Positions 28,233-37,810 of a stretch of DNA of 64,000 nt are shown here, one piece after another (within the stretch, counting starts at the first letter, position 1; every line of letters begins with the position of its first letter). Position numbers and translations under genes: made by a program. Source of the DNA: Oceanospirillales bacterium (GTDB lineage Bacteria > Pseudomonadota > Gammaproteobacteria > Pseudomonadales > Endozoicomonadaceae); NCBI GenBank assembly GCA_004762125.1, contig SIHQ01000003.1:62001-126000 (forward strand). Reading direction: 5' to 3'. The notes beneath the pieces are model-generated. The model saw only the letters and a list, made by a program, of their open reading frames with translations, did no database searches and was not told the origin of the DNA.

Positions 28233-29407
28233 CGTCCAATCCTCCCGCTGCTATTGCGTATGTTACTTACTCGCTTGTTCAGCTCCTCGGCAACCCGGTT
28301 ACTGATATCATTCAGTTCCTTACCATTTAGGTCCGATGACAGTCTCGTTGGCATTGCTGATTGACCTTGCCCCAATCGATCCAGTGGCAGATACATCATG
28401 TTATTGCCACCTTCCACGTCCACCAGAACCTTGCTGGTGCTACCCAGAACTTCTTCTATAGTTTCCAGGTAGAGACGCTCACGAGTTACATCCGGTGCAC
28501 GAGTGTATTCCGTTAATAGCTTATTGAATCGCTGAGATTCACCTTCTGCTCTCGCAATAGTTTCATCTCGATAAGCACTGGCTTCTTCATAAGTTCGCTG
28601 AGCCTTACCACGGGCTTCCGGAATAACCTTATTAGCGTAAGCCTCGGCCTTGTTCTTGGCTCGCTGCTCATCTTCTCGGGCGCGGATAACATCGTCAAAA
28701 GAAGCTTGTACTTCTTTAGGTGGCTGAGCACTTTCGATGTTGATCTTTCTGATAAGAAGACCAGTACCATAGTTGTTCTGGTAGTCCTGCAGACGGGCAC
28801 GAACTTCCTGCCCCATCACTTCACGACCTTGGGTCAGAACCTGATGCATCTCAGAGCTACCCACTACGTGACGTAATGCACTTTGGGTTGCCTGCTCAAG
28901 ACTCATCTGCGGCTTGGCCACATTCAGAACATAGTCTTTCACATTCTCAATGTTGTATTGAACAGACATAGACACTTCAACGATGTTCTCGTCTTCGGTC
29001 AGCATCTGCTGTCTCAGGTTATAGGTACGCAGTTCGGTAACCTTTTCCTGAAACTTGGTTTCAATCGGTGGGAAATAGATGTGTAGACCTGGTTCAACCG
29101 TCTCGACATATTCACCAAAACGCAGAATAACCGCACGTTCCTTTTCGTCAACGGTGTAGACCGCATTCCAAAAATAAGCGACCAGCGCCAATATCAGGAT
29201 GCCACCGAACATACCGGAAGAAGATCCGGTACTACCACCTTTACCGGAAGAGCTGCCGCCCTGTCCGCCAAACATGGAATTCAGCTTATCCTGAAGTTTC
29301 TTGAATGCTTCATCCAGATCCGGTGGCCCTTGATTCTTGCCGCCACCCTTATTGTTTCCATTACCCCATGGATCCTGATTGTTTCCACCCGGCTCGTTCC
29401 AGGCCAT
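28229..29407 (-). CDS. hflK: HflK, FtsH-protease modulator (SPFH/band-7 protein)
   Basis: A 392-residue partner of HflC. The ATG at 29407 (MAWNEPGGNNQDPWG) matches the family start; a start 14 codons upstream is less likely. A cytoplasmic Gly/Asn-rich leader is followed by a transmembrane helix (about 78-98, FGGILILALVAYFWNAVYTV), the SPFH domain (EKERAVILRFGEYVETVEPGLH), and a long coiled coil with RAEGESQRFNKLL. It is co-transcribed with hflC. Confidence 0.96.
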   Translation of the reverse strand: MAWNEPGGNNQDPWGNGNNKGGGKNQGPPDLDEAFKKLQDKLNSMFGGQGGSSSGKGGSTGSSSGMFGGILILALVAYFWNAVYTVDEKERAVILRFGEYVETVEPGLHIYFPPIETKFQEKVTELRTYNLRQQMLTEDENIVEVSMSVQYNIENVKDYVLNVAKPQMSLEQATQSALRHVVGSSEMHQVLTQGREVMGQEVRARLQDYQNNYGTGLLIRKINIESAQPPKEVQASFDDVIRAREDEQRAKNKAEAYANKVIPEARGKAQRTYEEASAYRDETIARAEGESQRFNKLLTEYTRAPDVTRERLYLETIEEVLGSTSKVLVDVEGGNNMMYLPLDRLGQGQSAMPTRLSSDLNGKELNDISNRVAEELNKRVSNIRNSSGRIGR

Positions 29408-29762
29408 ATATGTCTCCGTAGAGTCGGTAACAAATTCTCTGCTCAGCATCGGGTTGATAATCGTACCTCAACCGGCTAAACAAACATGTTTTACACTGAT
29501 CCATGCCAATAGGCTGGACAGGTCCGTGATATCCACTTTCAGTACATTCAACGATGACTGATTCTGGAAGTTTCCAGAGCGGAGTTGTTCTAGGCGAGAT
29601 TGTAGAGTTTGCATAGTGAAGTGTGCAAGCCGAGATTAGTATTGGCCGCAAGTTCTTACGCTTTGCTTACCCTATCAGATTCTGACCGTTTCTTATCTTC
29701 CGCAACAATGAGCTTACCAGTGGTAACCAGACAGAGTATTTCTGCCCGGTTCTATAAGCACC
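29408..29762. other. Intergenic region between hflX and hflK
   Basis: A 355-base gap inside an otherwise tight operon. It holds a small palindrome TTACCA/TGGTAA (near 29713-29725) but no gene, strong hairpin with T run, or tRNA that I could support. It probably contains a promoter for hflK-hflC. Confidence 0.5.
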
Positions 29763-31067
29763 TTACTGTTCAGCAAGACACTGTTCAATAAGACACTCAG
29801 CAGATAAGCCTTCTTGTTTGGCTATACGTTCATAATCACCGCGCGGCATACGAATGTCCAGTAGCAAGTCACCTTTGTCCGAATACTCTTCGCCCTTAAT
29901 GGCACCAACCTGAAACAATCGTGCACGAACTTTTCCCTGAGCCGGCATCAAAGACAGACGCCCCTGGATCATATCATTGCCCAGCAACTCGGTAATTGCC
30001 TGTTCAATCAGCTCCAGGCCTTCACCTGTTTTGGCTGAGACCCAGACTCTTTCCGGCCTACCTTCATCGTCACGCTGGATTTTAGGCTCAACACCTTCCA
30101 TCAAATCTATCTTGTTATAGATATGCAATGAAGGCACTTCGTCAGCCTCGATCTCTTTAAGGACAGTATCGACCTGCTTGATGTTTTCAAGGCGTTCAGG
30201 ATCGTGAGCATCAATGATATGAAGTAACAAGTCAGCCTGACGACTTTCTTCCAAAGTTGCCCTGAAAGCTTCCACCAACTTATGCGGCAGATGTCGAATA
30301 AACCCTACCGTATCAGCAAGAATTATGGGGCCTATATCATCCAGTTCAAGACGTCTTAACGTTGGATCAAGAGTCGCGAACAACTGATCTTCTGCATAAA
30401 TATCAGAAGCAGTCATGCTGTTGAACAGCGTTGACTTACCAGCGTTGGTATAACCTACCAAGGCTACCTGTGGGACTTCTGCCCTTTTTCTGGAACGTCG
30501 CCCTTGCTCACGCTGCTTACGTACTTTCTCCAGACGCTTGGTAAGATTCTTGATTCGTGCTCTCAGCAGTCGACGGTCAGTTTCCAGCTGGGTTTCACCC
30601 GGCCCACGCAGACCAATACCTCCTTTCTGTCGCTCAAGGTGGGTCCAGCCACGGATCAATCGGGTACTTACATACTCCAACTGAGCAAGCTCAACCTGCA
30701 ACTTACCTTCAAAGGTGCGAGCTCGTTGTGCGAAAATGTCGAGAATCAGACCGGTACGGTCAATCACTTTGCACTCAAGTTCTGCCTCTAGGTTTCGAGC
30801 CTGACTGGGGAACAAGGTATGGTTAACCAAAACGACTTCAGCTTCATGCTGCAGAACCGCCTGACGAATTTCTTCGACCTTGCCTGGACCGACAAAATAA
30901 CGGGGAGATGGGTTACGGGTGTTAACAGTGATAAATGCCAGAGAGTTAATTCCGGCGGAGCGAGCCAGCTCCATAAATTCTTGGGGGTCTTCCCGTTCAC
31001 GGTCGTCTGATAACTCAGGGTGAATCAGGATGGCGGTTTCGCCCCCTTGGTGGCGATCAAAAAACAA
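29763..31067 (-). CDS. hflX: Ribosome-associated GTPase HflX
   Basis: A 434-residue GTPase that splits stalled ribosomes. The start is TTG at 31067 (MFFDRHQGGETAILIHPEL), the only plausible start for the conserved N-terminus and preceded by GGAGC. The HflX N-terminal domain contains VGPGKVEEIR and NHTLFPSQARNLE; the GTPase has GYTNAGKSTLFN (G1), LADTVGFI (G3) and NKIDLM (G4). A Glu/Lys-rich linker helix precedes the G domain. It lies downstream of hfq as in E. coli. Confidence 0.95.
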   Translation of the reverse strand: MFFDRHQGGETAILIHPELSDDREREDPQEFMELARSAGINSLAFITVNTRNPSPRYFVGPGKVEEIRQAVLQHEAEVVLVNHTLFPSQARNLEAELECKVIDRTGLILDIFAQRARTFEGKLQVELAQLEYVSTRLIRGWTHLERQKGGIGLRGPGETQLETDRRLLRARIKNLTKRLEKVRKQREQGRRSRKRAEVPQVALVGYTNAGKSTLFNSMTASDIYAEDQLFATLDPTLRRLELDDIGPIILADTVGFIRHLPHKLVEAFRATLEESRQADLLLHIIDAHDPERLENIKQVDTVLKEIEADEVPSLHIYNKIDLMEGVEPKIQRDDEGRPERVWVSAKTGEGLELIEQAITELLGNDMIQGRLSLMPAQGKVRARLFQVGAIKGEEYSDKGDLLLDIRMPRGDYERIAKQEGLSAECLIEQCLAEQ

Positions 31068-31184
31068 TAAAAGCTCCGAATCGTTTTTTCAGGATAATGC
31101 CGCCATTGTAATCTTTTAACCTGAAGTTGCACGTTTCAGGAAATACTGCTCAATGTTTATTCATTTTTCATGGCAACAGAAACG

Positions 31185-31211
31185 CTAAAAGGCGCATAAA
31201 GCGCCTTTTAG
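31185..31211 (-). terminator. Hairpin terminator after hfq
   Basis: Perfect 11-base arms (31185-31195 and 31201-31211) with a 5-base loop, starting 15 bases after the hfq stop. The arms carry A and T runs at their base, so the T run is partly inside the stem. It separates hfq from hflX. Confidence 0.7.
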
Positions 31212-31225
31212 TTGTTCAAGCAGAA

Positions 31226-31477
31226 TTACTCCTGCTCTTCGTGCTCACCTTCCTGACCCTGCATAGGCAGACGTACCGGACGGCTTGGAACCACTGTAGA
31301 AACAGCGTGTTTGTATACCATCTGGCTGACTGTATTTTTGAGAAGAATCACGAACTGATCAAAAGATTCGATCTGCCCCTGAAGCTTGATGCCGTTTACC
31401 AGATAAATGGAAACAGGCACACGCTCTTTACGCAGCACATTAAGGTAAGGGTCTTGTAGAGAATGCCCTTTTGACAT
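31226..31477 (-). CDS. hfq: RNA chaperone Hfq
   Basis: An 83-residue Sm-like protein. The ATG at 31477 ([22 protein letters not shown]) follows AAGGAGTAC and matches the family start. Sm1 motif [19 protein letters not shown] and Sm2 motif [14 protein letters not shown] are intact. It forms a hexamer that pairs small RNAs with mRNAs. The C-terminal tail is short and acidic (EGEHEEQE), shorter than the E. coli tail. Confidence 0.97.
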   Translation of the reverse strand: MSKGHSLQDPYLNVLRKERVPVSIYLVNGIKLQGQIESFDQFVILLKNTVSQMVYKHAVSTVVPSRPVRLPMQGQEGEHEEQE

Positions 31478-31807
31478 TTCTGTACTCCTTATTAATTCTC
31501 GGGTTGGAATAGCCGTAGATTCGTGAGTTATTTTACTAACCATTATATGGGCTATTTCGTTTTACCGGCAGCGCCAGTACCTGATTGTTCAATCTGTGTA
31601 CAGCCCAGAAATTTAGCTCGGCAACAGTAAGCGATGCCCCGCACTGCCATCAATAGGTAATACTAGCTACTAACAAGAGACCTGCAGAAACTATTACAGG
31701 TTCTTGCGTACCAGCATTCACCTTTTCCGTCCGAGAACATGAACCGGGTTCGAATGCCGTCACTTCGTTCAGAGTCAGCCTCAGACAATACTCTTAAACA
31801 AAGCCTA
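31478..31807. other. Intergenic region between miaA and hfq
   Basis: A 330-base gap. A GGTTCGAAT sequence near 31748 resembles a tRNA T-loop, but no acceptor stem, anticodon arm or CCA end surrounds it. No gene found. It likely carries the hfq promoter. Confidence 0.5.
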
Positions 31808-32770
31808 TTATATATGGACAGATCTGATTACTTTCAAGGCATCTTCCACAACATTTACGGATAAGCTATCAAGCCAATTCACATCAGGCCAGCTTCGAAG
31901 CCATGTTAACTGCCGCTTTGCTAATTGTCTGGTAGCAATAATACCTTTATCGACCATGGTCGGGTAATCCATTTCATCATTCAGGTAACTCCACACCTGA
32001 CGATAACCAACCGCTCGCACGGCAGGCAGAGTAGGATCAAGGTCACCACGTTCGTAAAGCTTACGCACTTCCTCAACGAAACCCTGCTCCATCATGCGCT
32101 CATAACGAACCGCTATTCGCTGATGAAGGACGGACCTGTCCTTCGGAGCAATGGCCAAATTAACGACATTGTACGGTAGTTGCTGCAATTTCTGTTCGGC
32201 ATGCCAGTCAGACAACGATCGGCCTGTCGATTCGTAAACCTCAAGTGCTCTCTGTAATCTCTGGGCATCAGTTGGCTTGATACGCTCAGCGGCTACAGGG
32301 TCTACTTGCTGGAGTTTTTTATGGAGTTGCTCCCAACCAAACGTTTCAGCGTCTTGCAGCAGTTTGTCCCTGATCATCTGATCAGCCGCAGGCAATTCTG
32401 CCAGACCGTCCCTGAGCGCTTTGAAATAAAGCATAGAGCCGCCCACCAGTAGAGGGATTTTCCCTCGGCTAGTAATCTCAGACATTTCTCTCAAGGCATC
32501 TTCACGAAAGTCTGCTGCTGAATAAGGTTCAGAGGGATCCTTGATATTGATTAACCGATGCGGTGCTTTCGCCAACTCTTCGGCAGTTGGCTTGGCAGTA
32601 CCAATATCCATCTCTCTGTATACCAAAGCGGAATCGACACTGATCAGCTCGCAAGGCAAATACTCCGTAAGAGCAATAGCCAGATCGGTTTTACCTGAAG
32701 CGGTTGGCCCCATCAGGAAAATAGCCGGAGGCAATGGCTGGCCAGATTGCGATTGAAAGTCAGATGTCAT
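31808..32770 (-). CDS. miaA: tRNA dimethylallyltransferase MiaA
   Basis: A 320-residue enzyme that adds dimethylallyl to A37 of tRNAs reading UNN codons. Visible motifs: P-loop [11 protein letters not shown], the substrate motif [39 protein letters not shown] and the C-terminal [15 protein letters not shown]. Length is standard. It is upstream of hfq as in most gammaproteobacteria. The genes upstream of it are not mutL, as would be usual, but an accessory segment. Confidence 0.96.
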   Translation of the reverse strand: MTSDFQSQSGQPLPPAIFLMGPTASGKTDLAIALTEYLPCELISVDSALVYREMDIGTAKPTAEELAKAPHRLINIKDPSEPYSAADFREDALREMSEITSRGKIPLLVGGSMLYFKALRDGLAELPAADQMIRDKLLQDAETFGWEQLHKKLQQVDPVAAERIKPTDAQRLQRALEVYESTGRSLSDWHAEQKLQQLPYNVVNLAIAPKDRSVLHQRIAVRYERMMEQGFVEEVRKLYERGDLDPTLPAVRAVGYRQVWSYLNDEMDYPTMVDKGIIATRQLAKRQLTWLRSWPDVNWLDSLSVNVVEDALKVIRSVHI

Positions 32771-32910
32771 ATCTCTCCCGCCATTTTAGGCAGCGGTGGA
32801 AGCACTAAAAAGGTCGCTGAGTTTACCCAAGCTGACCGGAAATAAAAGCCTGAAGCTTTTAAATAAAAACTAAAAGCACTGGAACAAGTACGATCGTTCT
32901 TTTCCATTGG

Positions 32911-33288
32911 TCAATCAAGTGTGTAAGCCTCGACCTGGCCACCACAATTCTGGTAACACTCTCTGTATTGTTTCTCACACACTGTGTAGTCAGGTAACCA
33001 GCAGAAACTATCCATAGAATGAGTGGAACACACTGATCGGTCATCACCATCCTTCAAACGTAAAAAACAGTTTTCCCGATACAGTCTTTTCATTTCTTGC
33101 TGTTGCTTGCACTGCCTGTACGTTTGATCCTTATCTTGACTGCACAGAGTTCGATTCGTTTGACAGTTACTGAGACAAAGTCGCCCCGTCTCGGTAACGG
33201 GAGGGTTGTAACGGTAGTCTATCCTTGGGCCTGTCTCACAGCCGTATAATACTAAGATTGCAGCGGCTACTAGCCATCGAACTATCAT
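32911..33288 (-). CDS. Small cysteine-rich lipoprotein, unknown function
   Basis: A 125-residue protein with a lipoprotein signal: hydrophobic core WLVAAAILVL and lipobox LYGC, with lipidated Cys at about residue 17. The mature part contains about eleven more cysteines in spaced pairs (CLSNCQTNRTLC, CEKQYRECYQNCGG) and few hydrophobic residues, which suggests a disulphide-bonded periplasmic or surface domain. I do not recognise the family. It opens the accessory stretch between miaA and mutL. Confidence 0.6.
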   Translation of the reverse strand: MIVRWLVAAAILVLYGCETGPRIDYRYNPPVTETGRLCLSNCQTNRTLCSQDKDQTYRQCKQQQEMKRLYRENCFLRLKDGDDRSVCSTHSMDSFCWLPDYTVCEKQYRECYQNCGGQVEAYTLD

Positions 33289-33396
33289 GAAATTGCCTTT
33301 CTTCCCGAAAAAAGACGAAGTGTAGACAATGACAGTGCGTGCCTATTACTTTTTAAAAGTCAGATAAATCAGGCTAGATGAAATAGTTGCTCTCTA

Positions 33397-34869
33397 CTAG
33401 ATCAGCTCCATTTTCAAATCCATAACCGCATCCACGACAAGCTCTTCATCCAACTTTGAGGACAATTGTTCTTTTATGTCTTCAACCACTGCAACAGCAT
33501 GCCCAAGAACAAACCGCTGGAACGGATCGCCACTGCAGGAACCAGCAATATAAAGATTGGAAATACCGTCTATGCGCATCGTTCCAGGGTCAACAATAGG
33601 CTTACCAGTCTGTAGCAACTCTTCATCCTGCTCATTCCTCAAAAACGAAAAGTCCGGCATGCTGCCACAAAGAACAGCCACATGATCAAACTGTTCGATC
33701 AATGTCGGATTTATGTCATGCATGAGCGATGCAGTTCCATCGCCACTTAGTTTTTTCAATCGGTAGTCGGTCAATCGAGTATAAGAGTCAGACTGCCCAC
33801 TAGCATTGGTCATTGCATCAATCACCTGGCAATGTTGCGGGTACTCGGAATTTCGCCCTGATAGACTCATAAGGATTGCCGTCGACCCTCTGGATTTGTA
33901 GCGCCCTCTCTGTTGAAGCAACTCTTCCGGCACTAGATGAGTCACTCTCATGCCTGCATCCCAGGCTCGGTTAATGGTATCTGCGGCTGATAAGCCGGTT
34001 CCCACTACAAGAACTTCTGACTGCTCATCCAGTTTCGACATTTTCTCCACTGCTTCTGCCGTGGAATGAGAGACTCGCACGCTATTTTCGCCCTCAAACC
34101 CTACTTCCCTCGGTTTCGTCATTCCCACCGCCAGAACGAGGAATTTAGTCTCCACAGTCATATTACCCTTAAGACCCTGGACCGTTAATTTCCAGCCTTG
34201 AGGGATTATTTCTGCACGGGTCACTTGATGATTATCGAAAATTTTATCTGTGGGCAGTTGCTGGCTGCATTTCTGAAAGTAATGGCGTAGAGAGCCCGCA
34301 TCCGTTTTCATTCTGTCTTCACGACCGCTATCAGGTAAAAAAAGATTAAAATCTTGTTGATCTCCTTCTGGAAAACCAGGTAAAAACATCCAGCTCCAAG
34401 GACTTATTGTTTTCTGATCTTCATCATATTTGTGCCAACTGCCGCCAGGTGGGTTGTTGGAAATCATCACGCAATCGACCTCAGGGCCATCCTTGACCAA
34501 TGACAGGCAGTCCAATGACTCAGCAGGCAGTGTTGTGGTATAGCGAAAGACATCAAGATTTTGACCAGCTGAGGTTTTACCTCGAGCACCTGTTACTTCC
34601 TGTCCCCAGGCTTCCCTGTCATAGATGGACTTATTCTTATGCTCAGTCTTTATATGGGCGTGAGAAGGGTCATCACACCTGGAAATAAACCGGTTTCCCT
34701 GAAGCAGATGCATGGTTAGCATTCCCACAGCACCACTTCCTACCACGGTGACAGTCGTATTTTTTATTATTTCGGTTGTTGCGTTCTGATCGAAAGTCGC
34801 TTGTATTCCGAAAGCTGTCGAACCACCAATATTCGATATATCCACTTTGCACCTCAGCTTGCTAATCAC
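33397..34869 (-). CDS. FAD/NAD(P)-dependent oxidoreductase, monooxygenase/OSGIN-like
   Basis: A 490-residue protein starting at GTG. Two dinucleotide-binding folds are visible: TVVGSGAVGMLTMHLL near residue 40 (GxGxxG for FAD) and LVVGTGLSAADTINRA near 285 (NAD(P)H). LAVGMTKPRE sits between them, and a C-terminal GISNLYIAGSCSGDPFQRFVLGHAVA is typical of FAD-binding ends. The arrangement resembles flavin-containing monooxygenases and the OSGIN family (WMFLPGFPEGD, then a DAGSLRHYF segment). Exact substrate unknown. No ATG is available before the first fold, which supports the GTG start. No obvious operon partner. Confidence 0.6.
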   Translation of the reverse strand: MISKLRCKVDISNIGGSTAFGIQATFDQNATTEIIKNTTVTVVGSGAVGMLTMHLLQGNRFISRCDDPSHAHIKTEHKNKSIYDREAWGQEVTGARGKTSAGQNLDVFRYTTTLPAESLDCLSLVKDGPEVDCVMISNNPPGGSWHKYDEDQKTISPWSWMFLPGFPEGDQQDFNLFLPDSGREDRMKTDAGSLRHYFQKCSQQLPTDKIFDNHQVTRAEIIPQGWKLTVQGLKGNMTVETKFLVLAVGMTKPREVGFEGENSVRVSHSTAEAVEKMSKLDEQSEVLVVGTGLSAADTINRAWDAGMRVTHLVPEELLQQRGRYKSRGSTAILMSLSGRNSEYPQHCQVIDAMTNASGQSDSYTRLTDYRLKKLSGDGTASLMHDINPTLIEQFDHVAVLCGSMPDFSFLRNEQDEELLQTGKPIVDPGTMRIDGISNLYIAGSCSGDPFQRFVLGHAVAVVEDIKEQLSSKLDEELVVDAVMDLKMELI

Positions 34870-35131
<262 letters not shown>

Positions 35132-35156
35132 AAAAAAACGGAGCCCGATGGCTCCG
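35132..35156 (-). terminator. Rho-independent terminator of the cytochrome gene pair
   Basis: On the minus strand CGGAGCC pairs with GGCTCCG around loop ATCG and is followed by seven T. It lies about 45 bases after the stop of the NapC-like gene. Confidence 0.85.
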
Positions 35157-35201
35157 CTTTTCAAACGACATACATCGTTACAAGACTGTGCATTGCCAGG
35201 G

Positions 35202-35799
35202 TCAATCCTGAACAAAAGGTCGCTTGTGGGCAATCCCTGTATGACAGTCAATACAAGACTTACCGTTTTCTTCCCAGAATACCGGATCATGGCGTCTGGC
35301 CGCACGACCAGGCTGTTTTTCCTTATCCATCTTGGCAACATCATGGCACTTCAGACAAGTGGATGATTTTTGCTCATCCATTGTCTTCCATACATGTTCA
35401 GCCAATCTGAGACGATGCTCACTCTCAAAGTTATCCCAGGTTAATGTCTTTAACCCAGTATTTCTTATAGATATCCTTGATGCCAGAGCGAATTTTGGTT
35501 TCCATCTTTTCCAGAAAGGGTTCGGGCACATGGCAATCAGCGCATGAGGCTGACAAGCCGTGGACATTCTTGTAGTGGATAGATTCACGATACTCTTCCA
35601 CCACAGTATCCATACCGATATGGCAACCGACACAGAATTCGTTGGAGTTGGTCATCTGCATGGACACATTAAATGTCAGCAGACCTCCAGCGCCCAAACC
35701 AAGAAAAAGAAAGGCGCCCACTGGAATACCTAGCAGCCATTTGGCTGTTGGTCGCTTCCAGAGCTTTTCCCATAGCTCTTTCAGGAGTAGCTTTTTCAT
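35202..35799 (-). pseudogene. NapC/NirT-family tetrahaem cytochrome c with a frameshift
   Basis: Two overlapping frames together make one NapC/NirT/NrfH-type membrane quinol dehydrogenase of about 198 residues. The first (from 35799) has an N-terminal transmembrane helix (LLGIPVGAFLFLGLGAG) and haem motifs CVGCH and CADCH, then ends early after KKYWVKDINLG. The second frame carries on from KTLTWDNFESEHRLRLAE with CLKCH and CIDCHTGIAHKRP to the stop at 35202. The switch needs a +1 step, i.e. one extra base near 35448-35456 (minus-strand GTTAAAGACA). The family normally passes electrons from quinol to a periplasmic reductase. It lies 65 bases after a hydroxylamine-oxidoreductase-like gene, a known pairing. 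It is either inactivated, a sequencing error, or read by frameshifting. Confidence 0.8.
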
Positions 35800-35864
35800 T
35801 GGCTTATTCTCTTAAAACTTCCTGCTGCTCATTGCTGAACAGCAAGAAGGGAGCTAGTGACGAA

Positions 35865-36587
35865 TTACTGTGCGTAACGCTTTCTGAACTCTTCCTGAGC
35901 CTTCAGACGAGCCTTCTTCACAGCTTCTGGCTCTTTACCGGAGAACCACGCGTTTTCAGGACGGGAGAGGATCTCGTCGAGCAGTATACGACCGCGCTTG
36001 GCAACGTCTTTCTTGCCATCGTGATCCGCTTTTTCCAGAAGTTCTTCAAACTCTGGTATCAGCTCGGTGTAAAAACGTTCAGCCACTTCGAACAAACCGT
36101 GCCACTGTACATAATCAGGCGCATTCATAGCCGCACCGTGACGAGCACGACGACCTTCGTGGTGCCACAGGTAGAACCAGGTCCACTCGATCTTGTCGTC
36201 AAAGCCGGTCTTGGTGATCAGGCCTTCAGTCTTCAGAAACTTCATCATGCCAACACCAGGCTTCGCGAACTTGTCGTTGTACAGATTAACGACACCGTCA
36301 AACTGAACGTAGAAGTTCTCAACCCATGTGGATGTGTGACAAGCAGAGCATACTTTCTTCATGTCATCGCGACGCGCTTCCCAGGATTTAACTTTGCCAC
36401 GCTTCTTGGCATCGATTTTCTCGGAAACAGGAGGACGCAGAGTCCAGGAAATACGATCACCAATTTCATGGGTGATTGGCAATTCCTTGGTAGCAGACAT
36501 GTGGCAAGTCGCACAAGTAGGCGCTGCATCATATTTTATCGAGGTACTGGGGTTTAAATCCTTTTTTTCAGCCGCAACTGGCAGCAC
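35865..36587 (-). pseudogene. 5'-truncated hydroxylamine-oxidoreductase-like multihaem cytochrome (HAO C-terminus)
   Basis: A 240-codon frame (possible GTG start at 36587) with two haem motifs, CATCHMS and CSACHTS. Family-like segments follow: DRISWTLRPPVSEKI, WTWFYLWHHEGRRARHGA and APDYVQWHGLFEVAERFY. These correspond to the C-terminal haems and helical tail of octahaem HAO-like proteins (about 500 residues or more). No signal peptide and no further CxxCH are found upstream on either frame before the TAA at about 36608, so roughly the first half, including six haems, is missing. In Epsilonproteobacteria HAO-like enzymes are encoded next to a NapC-family partner, as here. It is probably non-functional. 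Confidence 0.7.
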
Positions 36588-36940
36588 TCCAAGATGAGTA
36601 CTACGTTAATATGTTAAGTTATCACCGGTTTAATTTCGTTTTTCACCATTGATTCAAGTCAAGAAACTGTAAGTAGTCTGTAAATATACTCCCAAGGAGG
36701 TAGATTGCTTTCGAAATTTATTGCTATTGAAAATTGTTCTCAAATCAGTTGATCAAATAAGCGACAGCTTTATTAAAAGTGATTCTCATTGAATGAAATC
36801 TTGTTATGCTGAAGTTTCTCCAATAAATAAAACTATAAGGAGAGTATGAATGCAGACTATTCTGTGGTTTTTACGATTACTTCTAAGTATTCCGATAATC
36901 ACGGTTGATTTGTTCAATTATCAATCGTGGAGAGTTATTG
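36588..36940. other. A/T-rich gap with a tiny frame upstream of the glutamate decarboxylase remnant
   Basis: This gap lies between divergent broken genes and contains no recognisable homologue. A 37-codon frame at 36850-36963 (MQTILWFLRLLLSIP...) follows AAGGAG with good spacing and encodes a hydrophobic helix, overlapping the start of the next gene. Whether it is translated is unknown. Confidence 0.35.
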
Positions 36941-37593
36941 ATGGTTTCTCGTATAAAAAATGAGACTGATAACGTTTGCATGCCAAGTTATGCCGGTCGG
37001 GAAATGAACACGCTTATTCCCAAGTTTTCTCTGCCAGAGACATCTATGCCAGCGCAGACAGCTTATCGATTGATCCACGATGAACTCATGCTGGACGGTA
37101 ACTCCAGACTAAATTTGGCAACCTTCGTCACCACATGGATGGAGCCGGAAGCAGAAGCATTAATGTCAGAGACCTTCGACAAGAATATGATCGATAAGGA
37201 CGAATGCTATGGGATTTCAGATTGCCACAGGTGAAATCTATTCATGTTTCAGGTCACAAGTACGGGCTGGTTTATCCCGGAGTGGGATGGATTATCTGGC
37301 GTGATGCTGAGGAGCTGCCTGATGAACTGATATTCCACGTAAATTACCTGGGTGGAGATATGCCAACCTTTACACTGAACTTCTCCCGCCCGGGCAACCA
37401 GGTCATCGCGCAATATTACAATTTTATTCGCTTGGGCTTTGAAGGCTACCGTCGTATTATGCTGAGCTTGCAGAAAACAGCGATGTATGAAGGCTTTTCA
37501 ATGGATATGGCCGATGCATTGGTCAATGACTTTAAAAAGGCTATCGATTTCTGCTCAGGAAAGAGGAAGAACCAAGGTATGTTTTCTCACTGA
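36941..37593 (+). pseudogene. Glutamate decarboxylase remnant with two internal deletions
   Basis: The 5' part (from ATG 36941, with GGAGA upstream) matches the GadA/GadB N-terminus: YRLIHDELMLDGNSRLNLATF and NMIDKDE. Near 37204 the sequence jumps, in another frame, to [20 protein letters not shown], which holds the PLP-binding lysine, and continues [16 protein letters not shown] and [14 protein letters not shown]. After LQKTAMY it jumps again to [15 protein letters not shown], the family C-terminus. About 170 and 100 residues are missing compared with the roughly 465-residue enzyme. An intact enzyme would convert glutamate to GABA, usually for acid resistance. 37594-37810 holds a further short open frame (SFDRSLGYAIEVV) of unknown origin. 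Confidence 0.85.
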
Positions 37594-37810
37594 CGGCAGT
37601 TTTGATCGGAGCCTTGGCTACGCAATCGAAGTTGTAACGAGCCAAGGGCATGAAGAACAGCGTCCCAATATCGCAAAATATCTGTCCGGATACTTAAATC
37701 AGACATAATTCTTTGCTAATAAATTTGGGACAAACCTGATTTCTATTCCATACTGTTGGAATCGCTGTTATCAATGTAAACAACAAAGAAATGGATCAAA
37801 GGACTTGAAG

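Noticed and set aside
31740-31765. GGTTCGAAT resembling a tRNA T-loop
   Set aside because: No complementary acceptor stem, D arm or anticodon arm and no CCA end on either strand.
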